Part shown: positions 54,741-64,000 of the stretch, piece by piece | How positions within the stretch are numbered: position 1 is the stretch's first letter | Layout: every line of letters starts with the position of its first letter | Origin: Tateyamaria sp. syn59 | Lineage (GTDB): Bacteria > Pseudomonadota > Alphaproteobacteria > Rhodobacterales > Rhodobacteraceae | Direction of reading: 5' to 3' | Length of the DNA: 64,000 bases | NCBI RefSeq assembly: GCF_007995245.1 | Contig: NZ_VCBA01000001.1 | Span: 1 to 64,000, forward strand | Position numbers and translations under genes: made by a program | Notes under the pieces: model-generated | Told to the model about the DNA's origin: nothing | Database searches by the model: none | What the model saw: the letters and a program-made list of their open reading frames with translations, nothing else

Positions 54741-56245
54741 CGCAGCCGAACATATTGATTTTCATGGTAGACCAGTTGAACGGGACGTTGTTCCCGGACG
54801 GTCCGGCAGACTGGCTGCATGCGCCAAACCTCAAGAAGCTCGCGGCGCGGTCGACCCGGTTTCGCAACGCCTACACCGCCTCGCCGCTTTGTGCGCCGGG
54901 ACGTGCGGCGTTCATGTCTGGCCAGTTGCCAAGTGCGACCGGTGTCTACGACAACGCGGCCGAGTTCCCGTCCTCGATCCCCACCTATGCGCACCATCTG
55001 CGCCGCGCTGGGTATCAGACCTGCCTGTCAGGCAAGATGCACTTTGTCGGCCCTGACCAGTTGCATGGGTTCGAGGAAAGGCTGACGACCGATGTGTACC
55101 CGCCCGATTTCGGCTGGACGCCGGACTATCGCAAGCCGGGTGAGCGGATTGACTGGTGGTATCACAATATGGGCTCTGTCACGGGCGCGGGTGTGGCCGA
55201 GATCACCAACCAGCTCGAATATGATGACGAGGTGGCCTACCACGCGACGCGCAAGATCTATGATCTGGGTCGGGGGCACGACCCGCGGCCATGGTGTCTG
55301 ACGGTCAGTTTCACGCACCCACATGATCCCTATGTGGCGCGCAAGAAGTACTGGGACCTCTACGAAGACTGCGAGCATCTGATGCCGGAGGTGGGCCCGA
55401 TCCCCTACGAAGATCAGGACCCGCATTCACGGCGTATTCTCGATGCCAATGACTGCGACAACTTCACAATCTCGGAAGAGGATATCCGCAGGTCGCGACG
55501 CGCCTATTTCGCCAACATCTCCTATCTCGATGACAAGATCGGTGAGGTGTTGGAGGCCCTTGAGGGCACGCGGCAGGAGGCGATCATCCTGTTTGTGTCC
55601 GATCACGGTGACATGCTGGGTGCGCGCGGGCTGTGGTTCAAGATGTCCTTTTACGAAGGGTCGGCGCGGGTGCCGCTTATGATCTCGGCCCCGTCAATGG
55701 CGCCTGGGCTGATCACTGATCCGGTGTCGAACATCGACGTGTGTCCGACGCTTTGTGATCTGGCTGGCGTGGATATGTCCGACGTGATGCCGTGGACAAC
55801 CGGGCAGTCGCTGGTGCCCCAGGGGCAGGGGGTCGCGCGGACCGAACCTGTGGCAATGGAATACGCGGCCGAGGCGTCCTATGCGCCCATGGTGTCGCTG
55901 CGCTATGGCAAGTGGAAGTACAACAGATGCGCGCTGGATCCCGATCAGTTGTTTGATCTGGAAGCGGACCCGCATGAACTGAACAATCTGGCGGATACAC
56001 CTGCACATCAGGGCACGTTGATGCAATTGCAGGCAAAAGCGGACGCGCGCTGGAATCTTGAGCGATTTGACGCTGATGTGCGCGAAAGCCAAGCGCGGCG
56101 CTGGGTTGTTTATGAGGCTTTGCGCCAAGGTGGGTATTATCCCTGGGATCACCAGCCGCTGCAGAAGGCGTCAGAGCGGTATATGCGCAACCATATGGAT
56201 CTGAATATTCTGGAAGAAAATCAGCGCTTTCCGCGCGGAGAGTAA
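54737..56245 (+). CDS. betC: Choline-sulfatase
   Basis: The 502-residue protein is a sulfatase with the formylglycine site SPLCAPGRAAFMSGQ (Cys modified to formylglycine, about residue 54) preceded by NILIFMVDQLNGTLF with the metal Asp. LFVSDHGDMLG supplies the later Asp-His. The C-terminal tail is typical of choline-sulfatases. It releases choline from choline-O-sulfate, an osmolyte of marine algae, for the next steps. It is translationally coupled to betI. Confidence 0.95.
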   Translation: MTQPNILIFMVDQLNGTLFPDGPADWLHAPNLKKLAARSTRFRNAYTASPLCAPGRAAFMSGQLPSATGVYDNAAEFPSSIPTYAHHLRRAGYQTCLSGKMHFVGPDQLHGFEERLTTDVYPPDFGWTPDYRKPGERIDWWYHNMGSVTGAGVAEITNQLEYDDEVAYHATRKIYDLGRGHDPRPWCLTVSFTHPHDPYVARKKYWDLYEDCEHLMPEVGPIPYEDQDPHSRRILDANDCDNFTISEEDIRRSRRAYFANISYLDDKIGEVLEALEGTRQEAIILFVSDHGDMLGARGLWFKMSFYEGSARVPLMISAPSMAPGLITDPVSNIDVCPTLCDLAGVDMSDVMPWTTGQSLVPQGQGVARTEPVAMEYAAEASYAPMVSLRYGKWKYNRCALDPDQLFDLEADPHELNNLADTPAHQGTLMQLQAKADARWNLERFDADVRESQARRWVVYEALRQGGYYPWDHQPLQKASERYMRNHMDLNILEENQRFPRGE

Positions 56246-56332
56246 ACTGTCACATGAGGCATTTGGTGCGGGCCGGTGATGGAAATAGAAAAAGCGCCGC
56301 CGCCAACGGGTCAACATGGAGGGACCTTATTC

Positions 56333-57514
56333 ATGCTAACGACAATTATCTCATTCGGGGTGCTCATGGCCTTTGTGCTCGTGGCCTTCGTCACCATAAA
56401 ATACTGGAACGTACGCCTGACCGGTCCCCAGCCGGTCAGCCTGTTCGTGTTCATCGCGATCCTCTTCACGTCCGGTCTGGACGTGGGATTGATCATGTTC
56501 CCGATTGCCTTTGACTTCCCGCTCTATGCCGACACGGCAACCGAACCGGCCTATGCGTTCACCAATCCGCTGGCGCTTGAGTTCGGGTTCTGGGGCTTTC
56601 TGATCTGGGCCTTTTATTTCCTGACGGCGTTCTACTTCTGCGCCATCGAGCCGCGGGTGAAGTTCTTTGAGAACGGCATCGTGAAATTGCTGAACAACCT
56701 GGTGATCATCACCACCTGCGCGTTCACCGGCGCGCTGTTCCTGATCTACATGCCTTACTACATCCCCGAAGTGGGCGATGGCGAAACAGTGATCCCGGCC
56801 TTCTACGTCATCTGTTTCCTGGTGATCCTCGCGGCGTCCTACTCCTCGACCGACATCAAATACGTCAAGGTTCTGTCCGTGGCCTCGACGCTTGTTTTCT
56901 TTGCCCTAATCGCGGGCATGTGGATCAACGCTGGCATGGGCTTTGGCGAGTTCCTGAGCACGGGCAGCAATATCGGCGGGTACTTTGCCAACATTCACAA
57001 GTTCATCATTCCGCTGACGGATTATCACGAGTTCTACCTGTTCTGGTGGTTTGCGTGGTCGATCATGATCGGTCAGTTCACCTCGCGCTTTGTGGGCGGG
57101 CTGCGGACGTGGCAATTGCTGGCCGCACTCCTGATTTTCCCGTCGATCCCCTTGGGCATTTGGTTCACGGTGGCCTATTGGTATCACCTGAACAGCATCG
57201 ACATGACCGGGCTCGTTAACTGGTCCATGACCGTTGTGGGCATCCTGTTCGTCATCAACTCGTTTGACTCGCTGATCCGGCTGTACACCGACAACCTGAA
57301 CGTGACCGCCGACCGCTACGGCAAGGTGCAATACGTGCTGGGCAATGCGGCGCTGCTGTTTGTGCTGACCCTGCTGTTCCAGAGCCAGTGGTTGCAGATC
57401 CAGTGGGTCGGCACCGTGGTCATCGGTATGTACGTGGCCTGTCTCGCGTGGGTGATGACGCACCGTGATACGCTGGGTGACTTGCGCCGGGTGAATCCGG
57501 CCCCGGCAGAATAA
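56333..57514 (+). CDS. BCCT-type choline/betaine transporter-like protein
   Basis: The 393-residue protein has about eleven hydrophobic helices. The segment FWWFAWSIMIGQFTSRFVGG resembles the BCCT signature, in which the WW-x-x-WS pair forms the trimethylammonium-binding aromatic box. It is shorter than classical BCCT proteins, which have 500-700 residues, and lacks long termini, so it may form a distinct subgroup. Genomic position between betC and betB implies choline or choline-O-sulfate uptake. ATG at 56333 has GGAGGG nine bases upstream; a longer frame from 56279 adds 18 residues and lacks such a site. Confidence 0.8.
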   Translation: MLTTIISFGVLMAFVLVAFVTIKYWNVRLTGPQPVSLFVFIAILFTSGLDVGLIMFPIAFDFPLYADTATEPAYAFTNPLALEFGFWGFLIWAFYFLTAFYFCAIEPRVKFFENGIVKLLNNLVIITTCAFTGALFLIYMPYYIPEVGDGETVIPAFYVICFLVILAASYSSTDIKYVKVLSVASTLVFFALIAGMWINAGMGFGEFLSTGSNIGGYFANIHKFIIPLTDYHEFYLFWWFAWSIMIGQFTSRFVGGLRTWQLLAALLIFPSIPLGIWFTVAYWYHLNSIDMTGLVNWSMTVVGILFVINSFDSLIRLYTDNLNVTADRYGKVQYVLGNAALLFVLTLLFQSQWLQIQWVGTVVIGMYVACLAWVMTHRDTLGDLRRVNPAPAE

Positions 57515-57570
57515 GCATCGCGCGGGCGGTGGGCCTCGCCTGCCGCCCCGCTCAACTCATGAGGACTTGA

Positions 57571-59022
57571 ATGCAGACCCAACCGACCGCCAGCCATTTC
57601 ATCAATGGGGCCTATGTTGAAGATACGGAAGGCACGCCGATCGACGTGATCTATCCCGCCACCGGCGCGGTGATTGGCCGTGTCCATTCGGCGACGCCCG
57701 CCATCATTGATCACGCCCTGAATTCCGCGCGTACAGCGCAGGCGGCGTGGGCGGCGATGACTGGCACGGAGCGCGGGCGCATCCTGCGCCGTGCAGCCGA
57801 CATCATGCGCGAGCGTAACCACGATCTGTCGGTGCTGGAGACGTTTGACACCGGCAAGCCCTATCAGGAGACAAGCGTTGCTGATGCCACCTCGGGCGCG
57901 GATGCGCTGGAGTATTTCGGTGGCATGGCGGCGACGTTGACGGGCGAGCATATCCAGTTGGGCGAGGACTGGGTCTATACCCGCCGCGAGCCCCTGGGCG
58001 TGTGTGTCGGCATAGGCGCGTGGAACTATCCGACCCAGATCGCCAGCTGGAAGGGCGCGCCCGCGCTCGCCTGCGGCAACACGATGGTGTTCAAACCATC
58101 CGAGACGACGCCGTTATGTGCCTTGAAAGTGGCCGAAATCCTGCACGAGGCGGGTGCGCCTGCCGGTGTGTACAACGTGGTCCAGGGTTTGGGCGATGTG
58201 GGGGCGGCGCTCGTATCAGACAGCCGTGTCGACAAGGTGTCGCTGACCGGATCGGTGCCCACAGGGCGCAAGGTGTACGCCGCTGCGGCCTCCGAGATGA
58301 AGCACGTTACAATGGAACTGGGAGGCAAGTCCCCCCTGATCATCTTCGACGACGCCGATCTTGAGAACGCCGTGTCAGGCGCGATCATGGGCAACTTCTA
58401 TTCCTCGGGCCAGGTCTGTTCCAACGGGACACGGGTCTTTGTCCAGAGCGGTATCAAGGAGGCGTTCCTCGCGCGTTTGGCGGAGCGGTTGGGCAAGGCG
58501 GTGATCGGCGATCCGCAAGACCCGGAGACGAGCTTCGGTCCCATGGTCAGCGAAAGCCAGATGGAAATCGTGCAGGGCTACATCGCCAAGGGACAGGACG
58601 AAGGAGCGCGGCTGGTCACAGGCGGTGCGCGGCTGGACCGAGACGGGTTCTATCTGGAGCCAACCGTGTTTGCTGATGTGACCGACGGCATGACCATTGC
58701 GCGCGAAGAGATTTTTGGCCCCGTTATGGCAGTTCTGGATTTCGAAGATGAGGCGGAGGTTCTGGCGCGGGCCAACGATACCGAGTTTGGTTTGGCCGCT
58801 GGTGTGTTCACGCGGGATCTGGTCCGCGCGCACCGTGTGGTTGCAGGCTTCGAAGCGGGAACGTGCTTCATCAACAGCTACAACGATGCGCCGGTCGAAG
58901 CGCCGTTTGGTGGAGTGAAGGCCTCCGGTGTTGGGCGGGAGAACTCGAAGGCAGCCATTGAGCACTACAGCCAAGTGAAGTCGGTCTATGTGCGCATGGG
59001 CGATGTGGAAGCCCCGTTTTGA
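57571..59022 (+). CDS. betB: Betaine aldehyde dehydrogenase
   Basis: The 483-residue protein is an aldehyde dehydrogenase with [28 protein letters not shown] (NAD site), [14 protein letters not shown] (general-base Glu) and [14 protein letters not shown] (catalytic Cys, about residue 285). Length and the [26 protein letters not shown] tail fit BetB. It oxidises betaine aldehyde to glycine betaine with NAD+. GAGGA precedes the ATG. A perfect 14-base hairpin follows the stop, then a structured leader precedes betA. Confidence 0.95.
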   Translation: MQTQPTASHFINGAYVEDTEGTPIDVIYPATGAVIGRVHSATPAIIDHALNSARTAQAAWAAMTGTERGRILRRAADIMRERNHDLSVLETFDTGKPYQETSVADATSGADALEYFGGMAATLTGEHIQLGEDWVYTRREPLGVCVGIGAWNYPTQIASWKGAPALACGNTMVFKPSETTPLCALKVAEILHEAGAPAGVYNVVQGLGDVGAALVSDSRVDKVSLTGSVPTGRKVYAAAASEMKHVTMELGGKSPLIIFDDADLENAVSGAIMGNFYSSGQVCSNGTRVFVQSGIKEAFLARLAERLGKAVIGDPQDPETSFGPMVSESQMEIVQGYIAKGQDEGARLVTGGARLDRDGFYLEPTVFADVTDGMTIAREEIFGPVMAVLDFEDEAEVLARANDTEFGLAAGVFTRDLVRAHRVVAGFEAGTCFINSYNDAPVEAPFGGVKASGVGRENSKAAIEHYSQVKSVYVRMGDVEAPF

Positions 59023-59033
59023 TAGGTTGGGAC

Positions 59034-59084
59034 GCCCTTTTTCGGAGCGCGCCCGCCCACCCACCGCGCACTCCGAAAAAGGGC
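59034..59084 (+). terminator. Hairpin between betB and betA
   Basis: GCCCTTTTTCGGAG and CTCCGAAAAAGGGC form a perfect 14-base stem with a 23-base GC-rich loop, twelve bases after the betB stop. No T run follows, so it may stabilise the upstream mRNA or attenuate more than fully terminate. Confidence 0.7.
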
Positions 59085-59187
59085 GGGCAGGAGGCGGATG
59101 CTGCGCGAGTTGAGATGTGAAGGATTCTGCTGAGAGGTGCTTGGCGGCGCTGTGTGCGTCTCGAGCACCAGTTCAAGGATGAGATGC

Positions 59188-59258
59188 GATTCCCCGAAGC
59201 CTCAAGGACGAGCCGCGCCTGCGCGCGGTGCTGCGCATCCTTGACCCTTCGCGGAATC
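59188..59258 (+). promoter_or_regulatory. Long imperfect hairpin in the betA leader
   Basis: GATTCCCCGAAGCCTCAAGGA (59188-59208) pairs at 18 of 21 positions with TCCTTGACCCTTCGCGGAATC, which ends at 59258, around an inner CCGCGC/GCGCGG hairpin. It ends just before GGAAGG, the likely ribosome-binding site of betA, so it could modulate betA translation or mRNA stability. Confidence 0.6.
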
Positions 59259-59272
59259 ACGGAAGGTGAGAG

Positions 59273-60919
59273 ATGGAAGCGGATTATGTGATTGTAGGGG
59301 CCGGGTCGGCGGGCTGCGCCGTGGCCTATCGATTGGCCGAGGCAGGCAAGTCGGTTTTGGTTGTCGAGCATGGCGGCACCGATGCGGGGCCGTTCATTCA
59401 GATGCCTGCGGCCTTGTCCTATCCGATGAACATGAAACGCTATGATTGGGGTTTCATGTCCGAGCCGGAGCCGCATCTGGGCGGGCGCAGGCTGGTCTGT
59501 CCGCGCGGCAAGGTTGTGGGCGGGTCGTCGTCGATCAACGGCATGGTCTATGTCCGTGGGCACGCTATGGACTACGACCACTGGGCAGAGAGCGGGGCTG
59601 ACGGATGGGCGTATGCCGATGTGCTGCCCTACTTCAAGAGGATGGAGGCGTGGGACGGCAACGGGCATGGTGGCGACCCGACGTGGCGCGGCACCGATGG
59701 CCCGCTGCATGTGACCCGCGGACCGCGCCGGAACCCACTGTTCAAGGCCTTTGTCGAGGCCGGGCGCCAGGCGGGTTATGAGGTCACCGACGACTACAAC
59801 GGGCACAAGCAGGAAGGCTTTGGCCCGATGGAGCAGACCGTGCACAAGGGCCAGCGCTGGTCGGCGGCGAATGCATATATGAAACCCGCCCTGAAGCGGG
59901 ACAATTGCACGTTGGTGCGTGGTCTTGTCGAGCGTATCGAGATGACCGACGGGCGTGCGACGGGTGTCATGCTGGCGGGCGGCAAGGTCGTCAAGGCGCG
60001 GGTTGAGGTGATCCTCGCCGCATCCTCGATCAACTCGCCCAAGATCCTGATGTTGTCGGGGATTGGACCGGGCAGGCATCTGGCGGAAAACGGGATAGAG
60101 GTTGTCGCGGACAGGCCCGGTGTGGGGGCGAATCTGCAGGACCATCTGGAGATGTATATCCAATACGCGTCGAAACAGCCGATTACGCTCTACCGGTATT
60201 GGAACATGATCTCGAAGGCTGTGATCGGGGCGCAGTGGCTGTTCACCGGCAAGGGGCTAGGGGCGTCCAACCAGTTCGAGAGTGCCGCCTTTATCCGCAG
60301 TCGGGCAGGGGTGCCTTATCCGGACATCCAGTACCATTTCCTGCCCATGGCGGTGCGGTACGACGGGCAGGCGGCTGCCGAGGGGCATGGGTTTCAGGCG
60401 CATGTCGGTCCGATGCGGTCTACCTCGCGCGGATCCGTGACGTTGCGGTCGGCAAATCCATCGGACGATCCGGTGATTCGCTTCAATTACATGAGTACGG
60501 AGCAGGATTGGGAGGAGTTCCGCACGTGCATCCGACTGACACGAGAGATTTTTGCCCAGGATGCGTTCGCACCGTTCGTGAGGCATGAGATCCAGCCGGG
60601 TGACGCCTATCAAAGCGACGATCAGTTGGACAATGCGATCCGCGAACATGCCGAAAGCGCTTATCACCCGTGTGGCACGTGCCGGATGGGACGAGCCGAT
60701 GATCCGATGAGTGTCGTGGACCCCGAAGGGCGTGTCATCGGCGTGGATGCGTTGCGCGTCGTGGACAGCTCGGTGTTTCCGCAGATCACCAATGGCAACC
60801 TGAATGGACCATCGATCATGACGGGCGAAAAGATGGCCGACCACATCCTTGGGCGCAGCCTTCCGCGCAGCAATGACGTGCCATGGCTGCACCCCGAATG
60901 GGAGACCGCACAGCGTTAA
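59273..60919 (+). CDS. betA: Choline dehydrogenase
   Basis: The 548-residue protein is a GMC flavoprotein with [21 protein letters not shown] (FAD fold, residues 5-25), [20 protein letters not shown] (GMC signature 1), [17 protein letters not shown] (signature 2) and a C-terminal His pair in [12 protein letters not shown] and the Asn in [11 protein letters not shown]. It oxidises choline to betaine aldehyde at the inner face of the membrane. Gene order betI-betC-transporter-betB-betA is that of choline-O-sulfate users. A long leader with hairpins precedes it. Confidence 0.96.
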   Translation: MEADYVIVGAGSAGCAVAYRLAEAGKSVLVVEHGGTDAGPFIQMPAALSYPMNMKRYDWGFMSEPEPHLGGRRLVCPRGKVVGGSSSINGMVYVRGHAMDYDHWAESGADGWAYADVLPYFKRMEAWDGNGHGGDPTWRGTDGPLHVTRGPRRNPLFKAFVEAGRQAGYEVTDDYNGHKQEGFGPMEQTVHKGQRWSAANAYMKPALKRDNCTLVRGLVERIEMTDGRATGVMLAGGKVVKARVEVILAASSINSPKILMLSGIGPGRHLAENGIEVVADRPGVGANLQDHLEMYIQYASKQPITLYRYWNMISKAVIGAQWLFTGKGLGASNQFESAAFIRSRAGVPYPDIQYHFLPMAVRYDGQAAAEGHGFQAHVGPMRSTSRGSVTLRSANPSDDPVIRFNYMSTEQDWEEFRTCIRLTREIFAQDAFAPFVRHEIQPGDAYQSDDQLDNAIREHAESAYHPCGTCRMGRADDPMSVVDPEGRVIGVDALRVVDSSVFPQITNGNLNGPSIMTGEKMADHILGRSLPRSNDVPWLHPEWETAQR

Positions 60920-60973
60920 GGATGGTGCCAAGCACCGTTTGAACTTGGTCAGGTCCGTTGTCATATTAACGGA

Positions 60974-61624
60974 ATGTTAAGATTTTTTTCAGCGCTTGTT
61001 CTTTTGCTTCTTCCCACATGTGTCAGCGCCGAGGTGCGCGGTGCTGTACGTGTCATCGACGCAGATACTATAGATGTGGGCGATATACGGGTGCGTCTGC
61101 ACGCGATTGACGCACCTGAAACAAATCAGTCCTGCGAGACGGAACACGGCATTGTCTTTGCATGCGGTGAATGGGCCACCGGGCAGGTGAAGGACCGGTT
61201 TGAGGGGCGCATTGCGCAGTGTGTGGGGCGTGATGCCGATCAATACGGGCGTCTCGTCGCAACCTGTTCGGTCGAAGGCGCGGATATGGGGCAGACGCTC
61301 GTTCGTGCAGGCCTCGCCTTTGCATATCGGCGCTATGGTATGGAGTACGATCTGGATGAAAGGGCAGCCTTTGTCGCCGGTCAGGGGTTGCACGGCGTGC
61401 GTGTTCAATCGCCCTCGGATTTCCGCAAAACCCGCACCAAGGGCAGGATCCCGTTGGAGCCGGCCTGCCGGATCAAGGGCAACATTTCGGACGACGGTCG
61501 TATTTTCCACGTGCCGGGGCAGGGGTTTTATGACGAGACGGGTATCAATGCGGCGAGGGGCGAGCGATGGTTCTGTTCCGAAGCCGAAGCGGTCCAGGCG
61601 GGGTGGCGGCGCGCGCAGCGCTGA
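60974..61624 (+). CDS. Secreted thermonuclease-family (SNase-like) protein
   Basis: The 216-residue protein has a signal peptide (MLRFFSALVLLLLPTCVSA) and an SNase-like OB fold: VRVIDADTIDVGDIRVRLHAIDAPE (Asp and Arg of the site, residues 24-48), then DADQYGRLVATCSVEG and GQTLVRAGLAFAYRRY (second Arg). Extra Cys in CETEHGIVFACGEWA and CRIKGN-FCSEAE suggest disulfides. A late segment (RIKGNISDDGRIFHVPGQGFYDETGI) is a common companion of such nucleases. It is convergent with the ScfR-type regulator. Confidence 0.88.
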   Translation: MLRFFSALVLLLLPTCVSAEVRGAVRVIDADTIDVGDIRVRLHAIDAPETNQSCETEHGIVFACGEWATGQVKDRFEGRIAQCVGRDADQYGRLVATCSVEGADMGQTLVRAGLAFAYRRYGMEYDLDERAAFVAGQGLHGVRVQSPSDFRKTRTKGRIPLEPACRIKGNISDDGRIFHVPGQGFYDETGINAARGERWFCSEAEAVQAGWRRAQR

Positions 61625-61631
61625 ACGTGGT

Positions 61632-63032
61632 TCAGTTCACCGCATAGGGCAGGACGCCGCGCGTGTCGGGATCGACCGACAGCCTGCGTTCGAGCGGCGG
61701 AACCGACCGCTGATGGCACATCTTGCGCTCGCAAATCCGACAGGAAATGCCGATGGGCTCGAATGCCTCGGCCCGCGTGATATCGAGTCCATCCGCATAT
61801 ACCAGTTGTTCGGCATGGGCCACCTCGCATCCAAGCGCGATGGCGTAGCGCCGGACGGGCGCACCAAAGCGACCGCCTGACTTTGAGACATCCCGCGCGA
61901 GACTGACATAGCGCACGCCGTCAGGCGTTTCGGCAAGCTGCCTGAGGAATTGGCCGGGCTGTTCAAAGGCGCGGTGGACGTTCCACAGCGGGCAGGCACC
62001 GCCGAAGCGTGCAAATTGCAGGCGTGTGGCCGAGTGGCGTTTGGTGATGGTGCCCGCCTGATCCACACGCACGAAGAAGAACGGCACCCCCTTGGCGCCG
62101 GGGCGTTGCAATGTCGACAGCCGGTGGCAGACCTGTTCGATCGACGCTCCAAAGCGTGTGGCCAGCTGTTCCAGATCATGGCGCGTGTCCTGGGCGGCTT
62201 GCAGAAAGTCCCCGTAGGGCATCAGGGCGGCACCGGCGAAGTAGTTGGCAAGGCCGATCTTGGCGATGGCGCGGGCCTCTTCCGTTTGGAACCGGGCGAG
62301 GTCGAGCGTCGCCTCCAGCAACTTGTCCTGCCGCAGGAGGGCAACTTGCAAAAGCAATTGGAAGGTCTGGCTTTGCTGGCTTGCGCGATGCGACAGAACC
62401 AGGGACTGGCTGTCTGGATCGTAGCGGCGCAGCGTGTCGGTGTCGTCGAACATGACCTCGACCCCGGCCTTGGCCAGTGCGGCCACAGCGGCGACGCGAA
62501 TGCTTTGGTGGTGCCCTTCGGCGCGCGCGAAATGCTCGGCGGCGCGGTCAACCGCGTCGATGTAGTTGTCGCAGTAGTGGAAAAAATCACGCACCTCTTC
62601 CCACGGACTGGGACGCGCGCGGGCGTCTTCGCGCCCCAGCGCCTCGTCTAGGGATGCGAGCCTTTCGTGGGTTTGCCGGTAGGCGCGGTGCAATTCGAGG
62701 AACGCGTGCGCGAGCGCAGGAGCGTTTGATGCGGCCAATCGCAGGTCGGCCATGGGAGGCATATCGCTTGAAAAGACCGGGTCGGCCAGTGCCTCGCGCA
62801 TGTCAGAGACGATCCGTTCGCCGTCTCCCGAACTGAGTTCGGTAACATCCAGCCCAAACTCCTGCGCCAGCGACAGAACCACCGTCGTGCTGACGGGTCT
62901 GTTGTTGTTCTCCATCTGGTTCAGATAGGGCAGGGATATGCCCAACTTGGCCGCGAAATCCTTCTGCGTGAGGCCGACGCGGGTGCGTACCTCGCGCAGC
63001 TTGGCGCCTGCGTAGAGTTTTGGGGTGGCCAT
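61632..63032 (-). CDS. XRE-type regulator of the short-chain fatty acyl regulator (ScfR) family
   Basis: The 466-residue protein begins with an XRE helix-turn-helix (LREVRTRVGLTQKDFAAKLGISLPYLNQMENNNRPV, residues 12-47), then a long ligand domain, and ends with a Cys-rich DUF2083-type segment (CRICERKMCHQRSVPPLERRLSVD). This architecture is that of ScfR/RamB/PrpR-like regulators of acetate and propionate metabolism. The middle part lacks a clear HExxH. No acyl-CoA genes are nearby, so the target is unknown. The gene is convergent with the SNase-like gene; an MFS gene lies upstream on the same strand. Confidence 0.88.
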   Translation of the reverse strand: MATPKLYAGAKLREVRTRVGLTQKDFAAKLGISLPYLNQMENNNRPVSTTVVLSLAQEFGLDVTELSSGDGERIVSDMREALADPVFSSDMPPMADLRLAASNAPALAHAFLELHRAYRQTHERLASLDEALGREDARARPSPWEEVRDFFHYCDNYIDAVDRAAEHFARAEGHHQSIRVAAVAALAKAGVEVMFDDTDTLRRYDPDSQSLVLSHRASQQSQTFQLLLQVALLRQDKLLEATLDLARFQTEEARAIAKIGLANYFAGAALMPYGDFLQAAQDTRHDLEQLATRFGASIEQVCHRLSTLQRPGAKGVPFFFVRVDQAGTITKRHSATRLQFARFGGACPLWNVHRAFEQPGQFLRQLAETPDGVRYVSLARDVSKSGGRFGAPVRRYAIALGCEVAHAEQLVYADGLDITRAEAFEPIGISCRICERKMCHQRSVPPLERRLSVDPDTRGVLPYAVN

Positions 63033-63097
63033 GGCAGTCTGTCTTTGCAGTTTTGCAGTGGCGCGACACTAGGTTTGCAAAGCTGCCAGCGCAAGGG

Positions 63098-64000
63098 TTA
63101 AGCCACGGCGAGCCTGCGTTCGCGTCGGTAGACCGCGCCGATGGCAAGCAGCGCACAGACCGCAGTGATGCACATGATGTAGAGGAGGGGGTAGGCGCCT
63201 GTTTCAGGCGTGAGGAGGAAGCCCGCCAGCGCCGACAATGCAGCGCCGCCGCCGATCATGATTGCGCCGCCGAGGCCCGAGGCCGTGCCCGCCAGATGCG
63301 GACGCACCGACAGCATCCCCGCGGTGGCGTTCGGGATCACCAGACCGTTGCCTAGCCCGACGAAGGTCATCATGCCGAAGAAGGACAGTGGCGTGCCCAT
63401 GCCTGCGAAGAAGATGCCCAGCGACAGGAATGTACCGAACGCATTTGCGATGGAACCCCAGAGCACGAGACGGTTCACGCCAAACCTGGTCGCATACCGT
63501 CCGCTTAGCCCGTTTCCAATAAAGTATCCCACAGCCGGAGCGCCGAAGAAGAAGCCGAGCACCGCGGGGGTCATACCGAAGACCTCGGTACCCACGAAAG
63601 GCGCACCGCCCAGATATGCGAAAAACGCGCCGGAGCAGAAGGCTGCCGCTAGCGAATAGCCCCAGAAACGTGGCGAGCGCAGGAGTTCGGGGTATTCCTT
63701 GAACTGACCGATCAGCGATTTGGACGATGGTTGGGCGGTTTCGCCAACATCCTTATGGACGAGCCACAGGAGCAGGGCGCCGGTTATAAAGAAGAACCAG
63801 AAGACAGACTTCCATCCCAGCCCTTCGTCCAGCAGGCCGCCGAAGAAGGGCGAGATCATCGGCACGACCGCCATGCCCATTGTGACGTATCCGATCATGG
63901 AGGCCGAGTGATCCTGGTCGTAGAGGTCGCGAATGATTGCGCGGCTCAACACCATCGCGACGGCGATTACCGCTTGGCACATACGGAAGAACAGAAAGAC
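63098..64000 (-). CDS. MFS drug-efflux transporter, Bcr/CflA type (5' end outside window)
   Basis: The frame is open to the right edge, so the N-terminus is missing; 300 residues are visible. They hold about eight hydrophobic helices. RAIIRDLYDQDHSASMIGYVTMGMAVVPMISPFFGGLLDE matches the segment around helices 4-5 of Bcr/CflA drug:H+ antiporters, including the conserved RD motif, and the later helices fit the family. It should export a drug-like compound across the inner membrane. It ends 65 bases before the ScfR-type gene and may be cotranscribed with it. Confidence 0.85.
   Translation of the reverse strand, partial: VFLFFRMCQAVIAVAMVLSRAIIRDLYDQDHSASMIGYVTMGMAVVPMISPFFGGLLDEGLGWKSVFWFFFITGALLLWLVHKDVGETAQPSSKSLIGQFKEYPELLRSPRFWGYSLAAAFCSGAFFAYLGGAPFVGTEVFGMTPAVLGFFFGAPAVGYFIGNGLSGRYATRFGVNRLVLWGSIANAFGTFLSLGIFFAGMGTPLSFFGMMTFVGLGNGLVIPNATAGMLSVRPHLAGTASGLGGAIMIGGGAALSALAGFLLTPETGAYPLLYIMCITAVCALLAIGAVYRRERRLAVA

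Overview
The window looks like chromosome of a marine alphaproteobacterium of the Rhodobacterales (Roseobacter group). This rests on GC-rich codon use, a type A RNase P RNA, an ScfR-type regulator, a DUF1127 protein, DUF2927 and excalibur-type lipoproteins, paired SLC13/RCK permeases, a choline-O-sulfate operon, and GC-rich intergenic elements of the kind seen between genes in that group. No integrase, transposase, tRNA, rRNA operon or CRISPR array was seen.

Region by region. 0.1-4.1 kb: small secreted protein, then a minus-strand run with a b561-like membrane protein, zinc-ribbon membrane protein, nitroreductase, D-aminoacyl-tRNA deacylase (dtd) and a SAM methyltransferase. 4.2-9.2 kb: minus-strand operon of a 29-residue membrane peptide, M23 peptidase, XpaC-like and TelA-like proteins, DUF2927 lipoprotein and SPFH-GYF protein, probably envelope stress. 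9.3-18.6 kb: housekeeping genes (RluB-type pseudouridine synthase, tadA, UPF0173 hydrolase, ceramidase-like protein, gatC-gatA, excalibur lipoprotein, amidase, rnpB, rpmG, a frameshifted small gene, GNAT, Bax inhibitor-1 protein, DUF1127). 18.7-29.6 kb: LysR and XRE regulators, histidinol-phosphatase-like hisN, 8-oxoguanine deaminase, guanine deaminase (guaD), mgtE, 5-formyl-THF cyclo-ligase, YmdB-type phosphoesterase, EamA and SLC13 transporters. 29.9-37.7 kb: an unknown protein, a PAS protein, FAD dehydrogenase, BASS transporter, second SLC13 permease, Xi-class GST, and yebC.

38.4-52.0 kb is the unusual part: eight consecutive plus-strand genes, mostly unfamiliar and none with an evident signal peptide. 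They encode a 763-residue beta-rich repeat protein, a 321-residue protein whose strand pattern suggests a PT barrel, a 1257-residue protein with an N-terminal propeller-like half and a C-terminal half of amphipathic and hydrophobic helices, an endonuclease/exonuclease/phosphatase-fold enzyme, a 216-residue orphan, a winged-helix/TPR regulator, a PAP2/vanadium-haloperoxidase-fold enzyme opening with nine Ser-Gly-Tyr triplets, and a subtilase with a large insertion. A long promoter region with three helically phased TTCGG boxes precedes it. Internal terminators split it. Its right border holds a decayed LysE/ArgO exporter gene. This is the best candidate for an undescribed system.

53.2-60.9 kb: EamA transporter, then a BetI-type operator and betI-betC-BCCT transporter-betB-betA, which would take up choline, desulfate choline-O-sulfate and oxidise choline to glycine betaine. 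61.0-64.0 kb: secreted thermonuclease-like protein, ScfR-type regulator, and an MFS drug transporter cut by the window edge.
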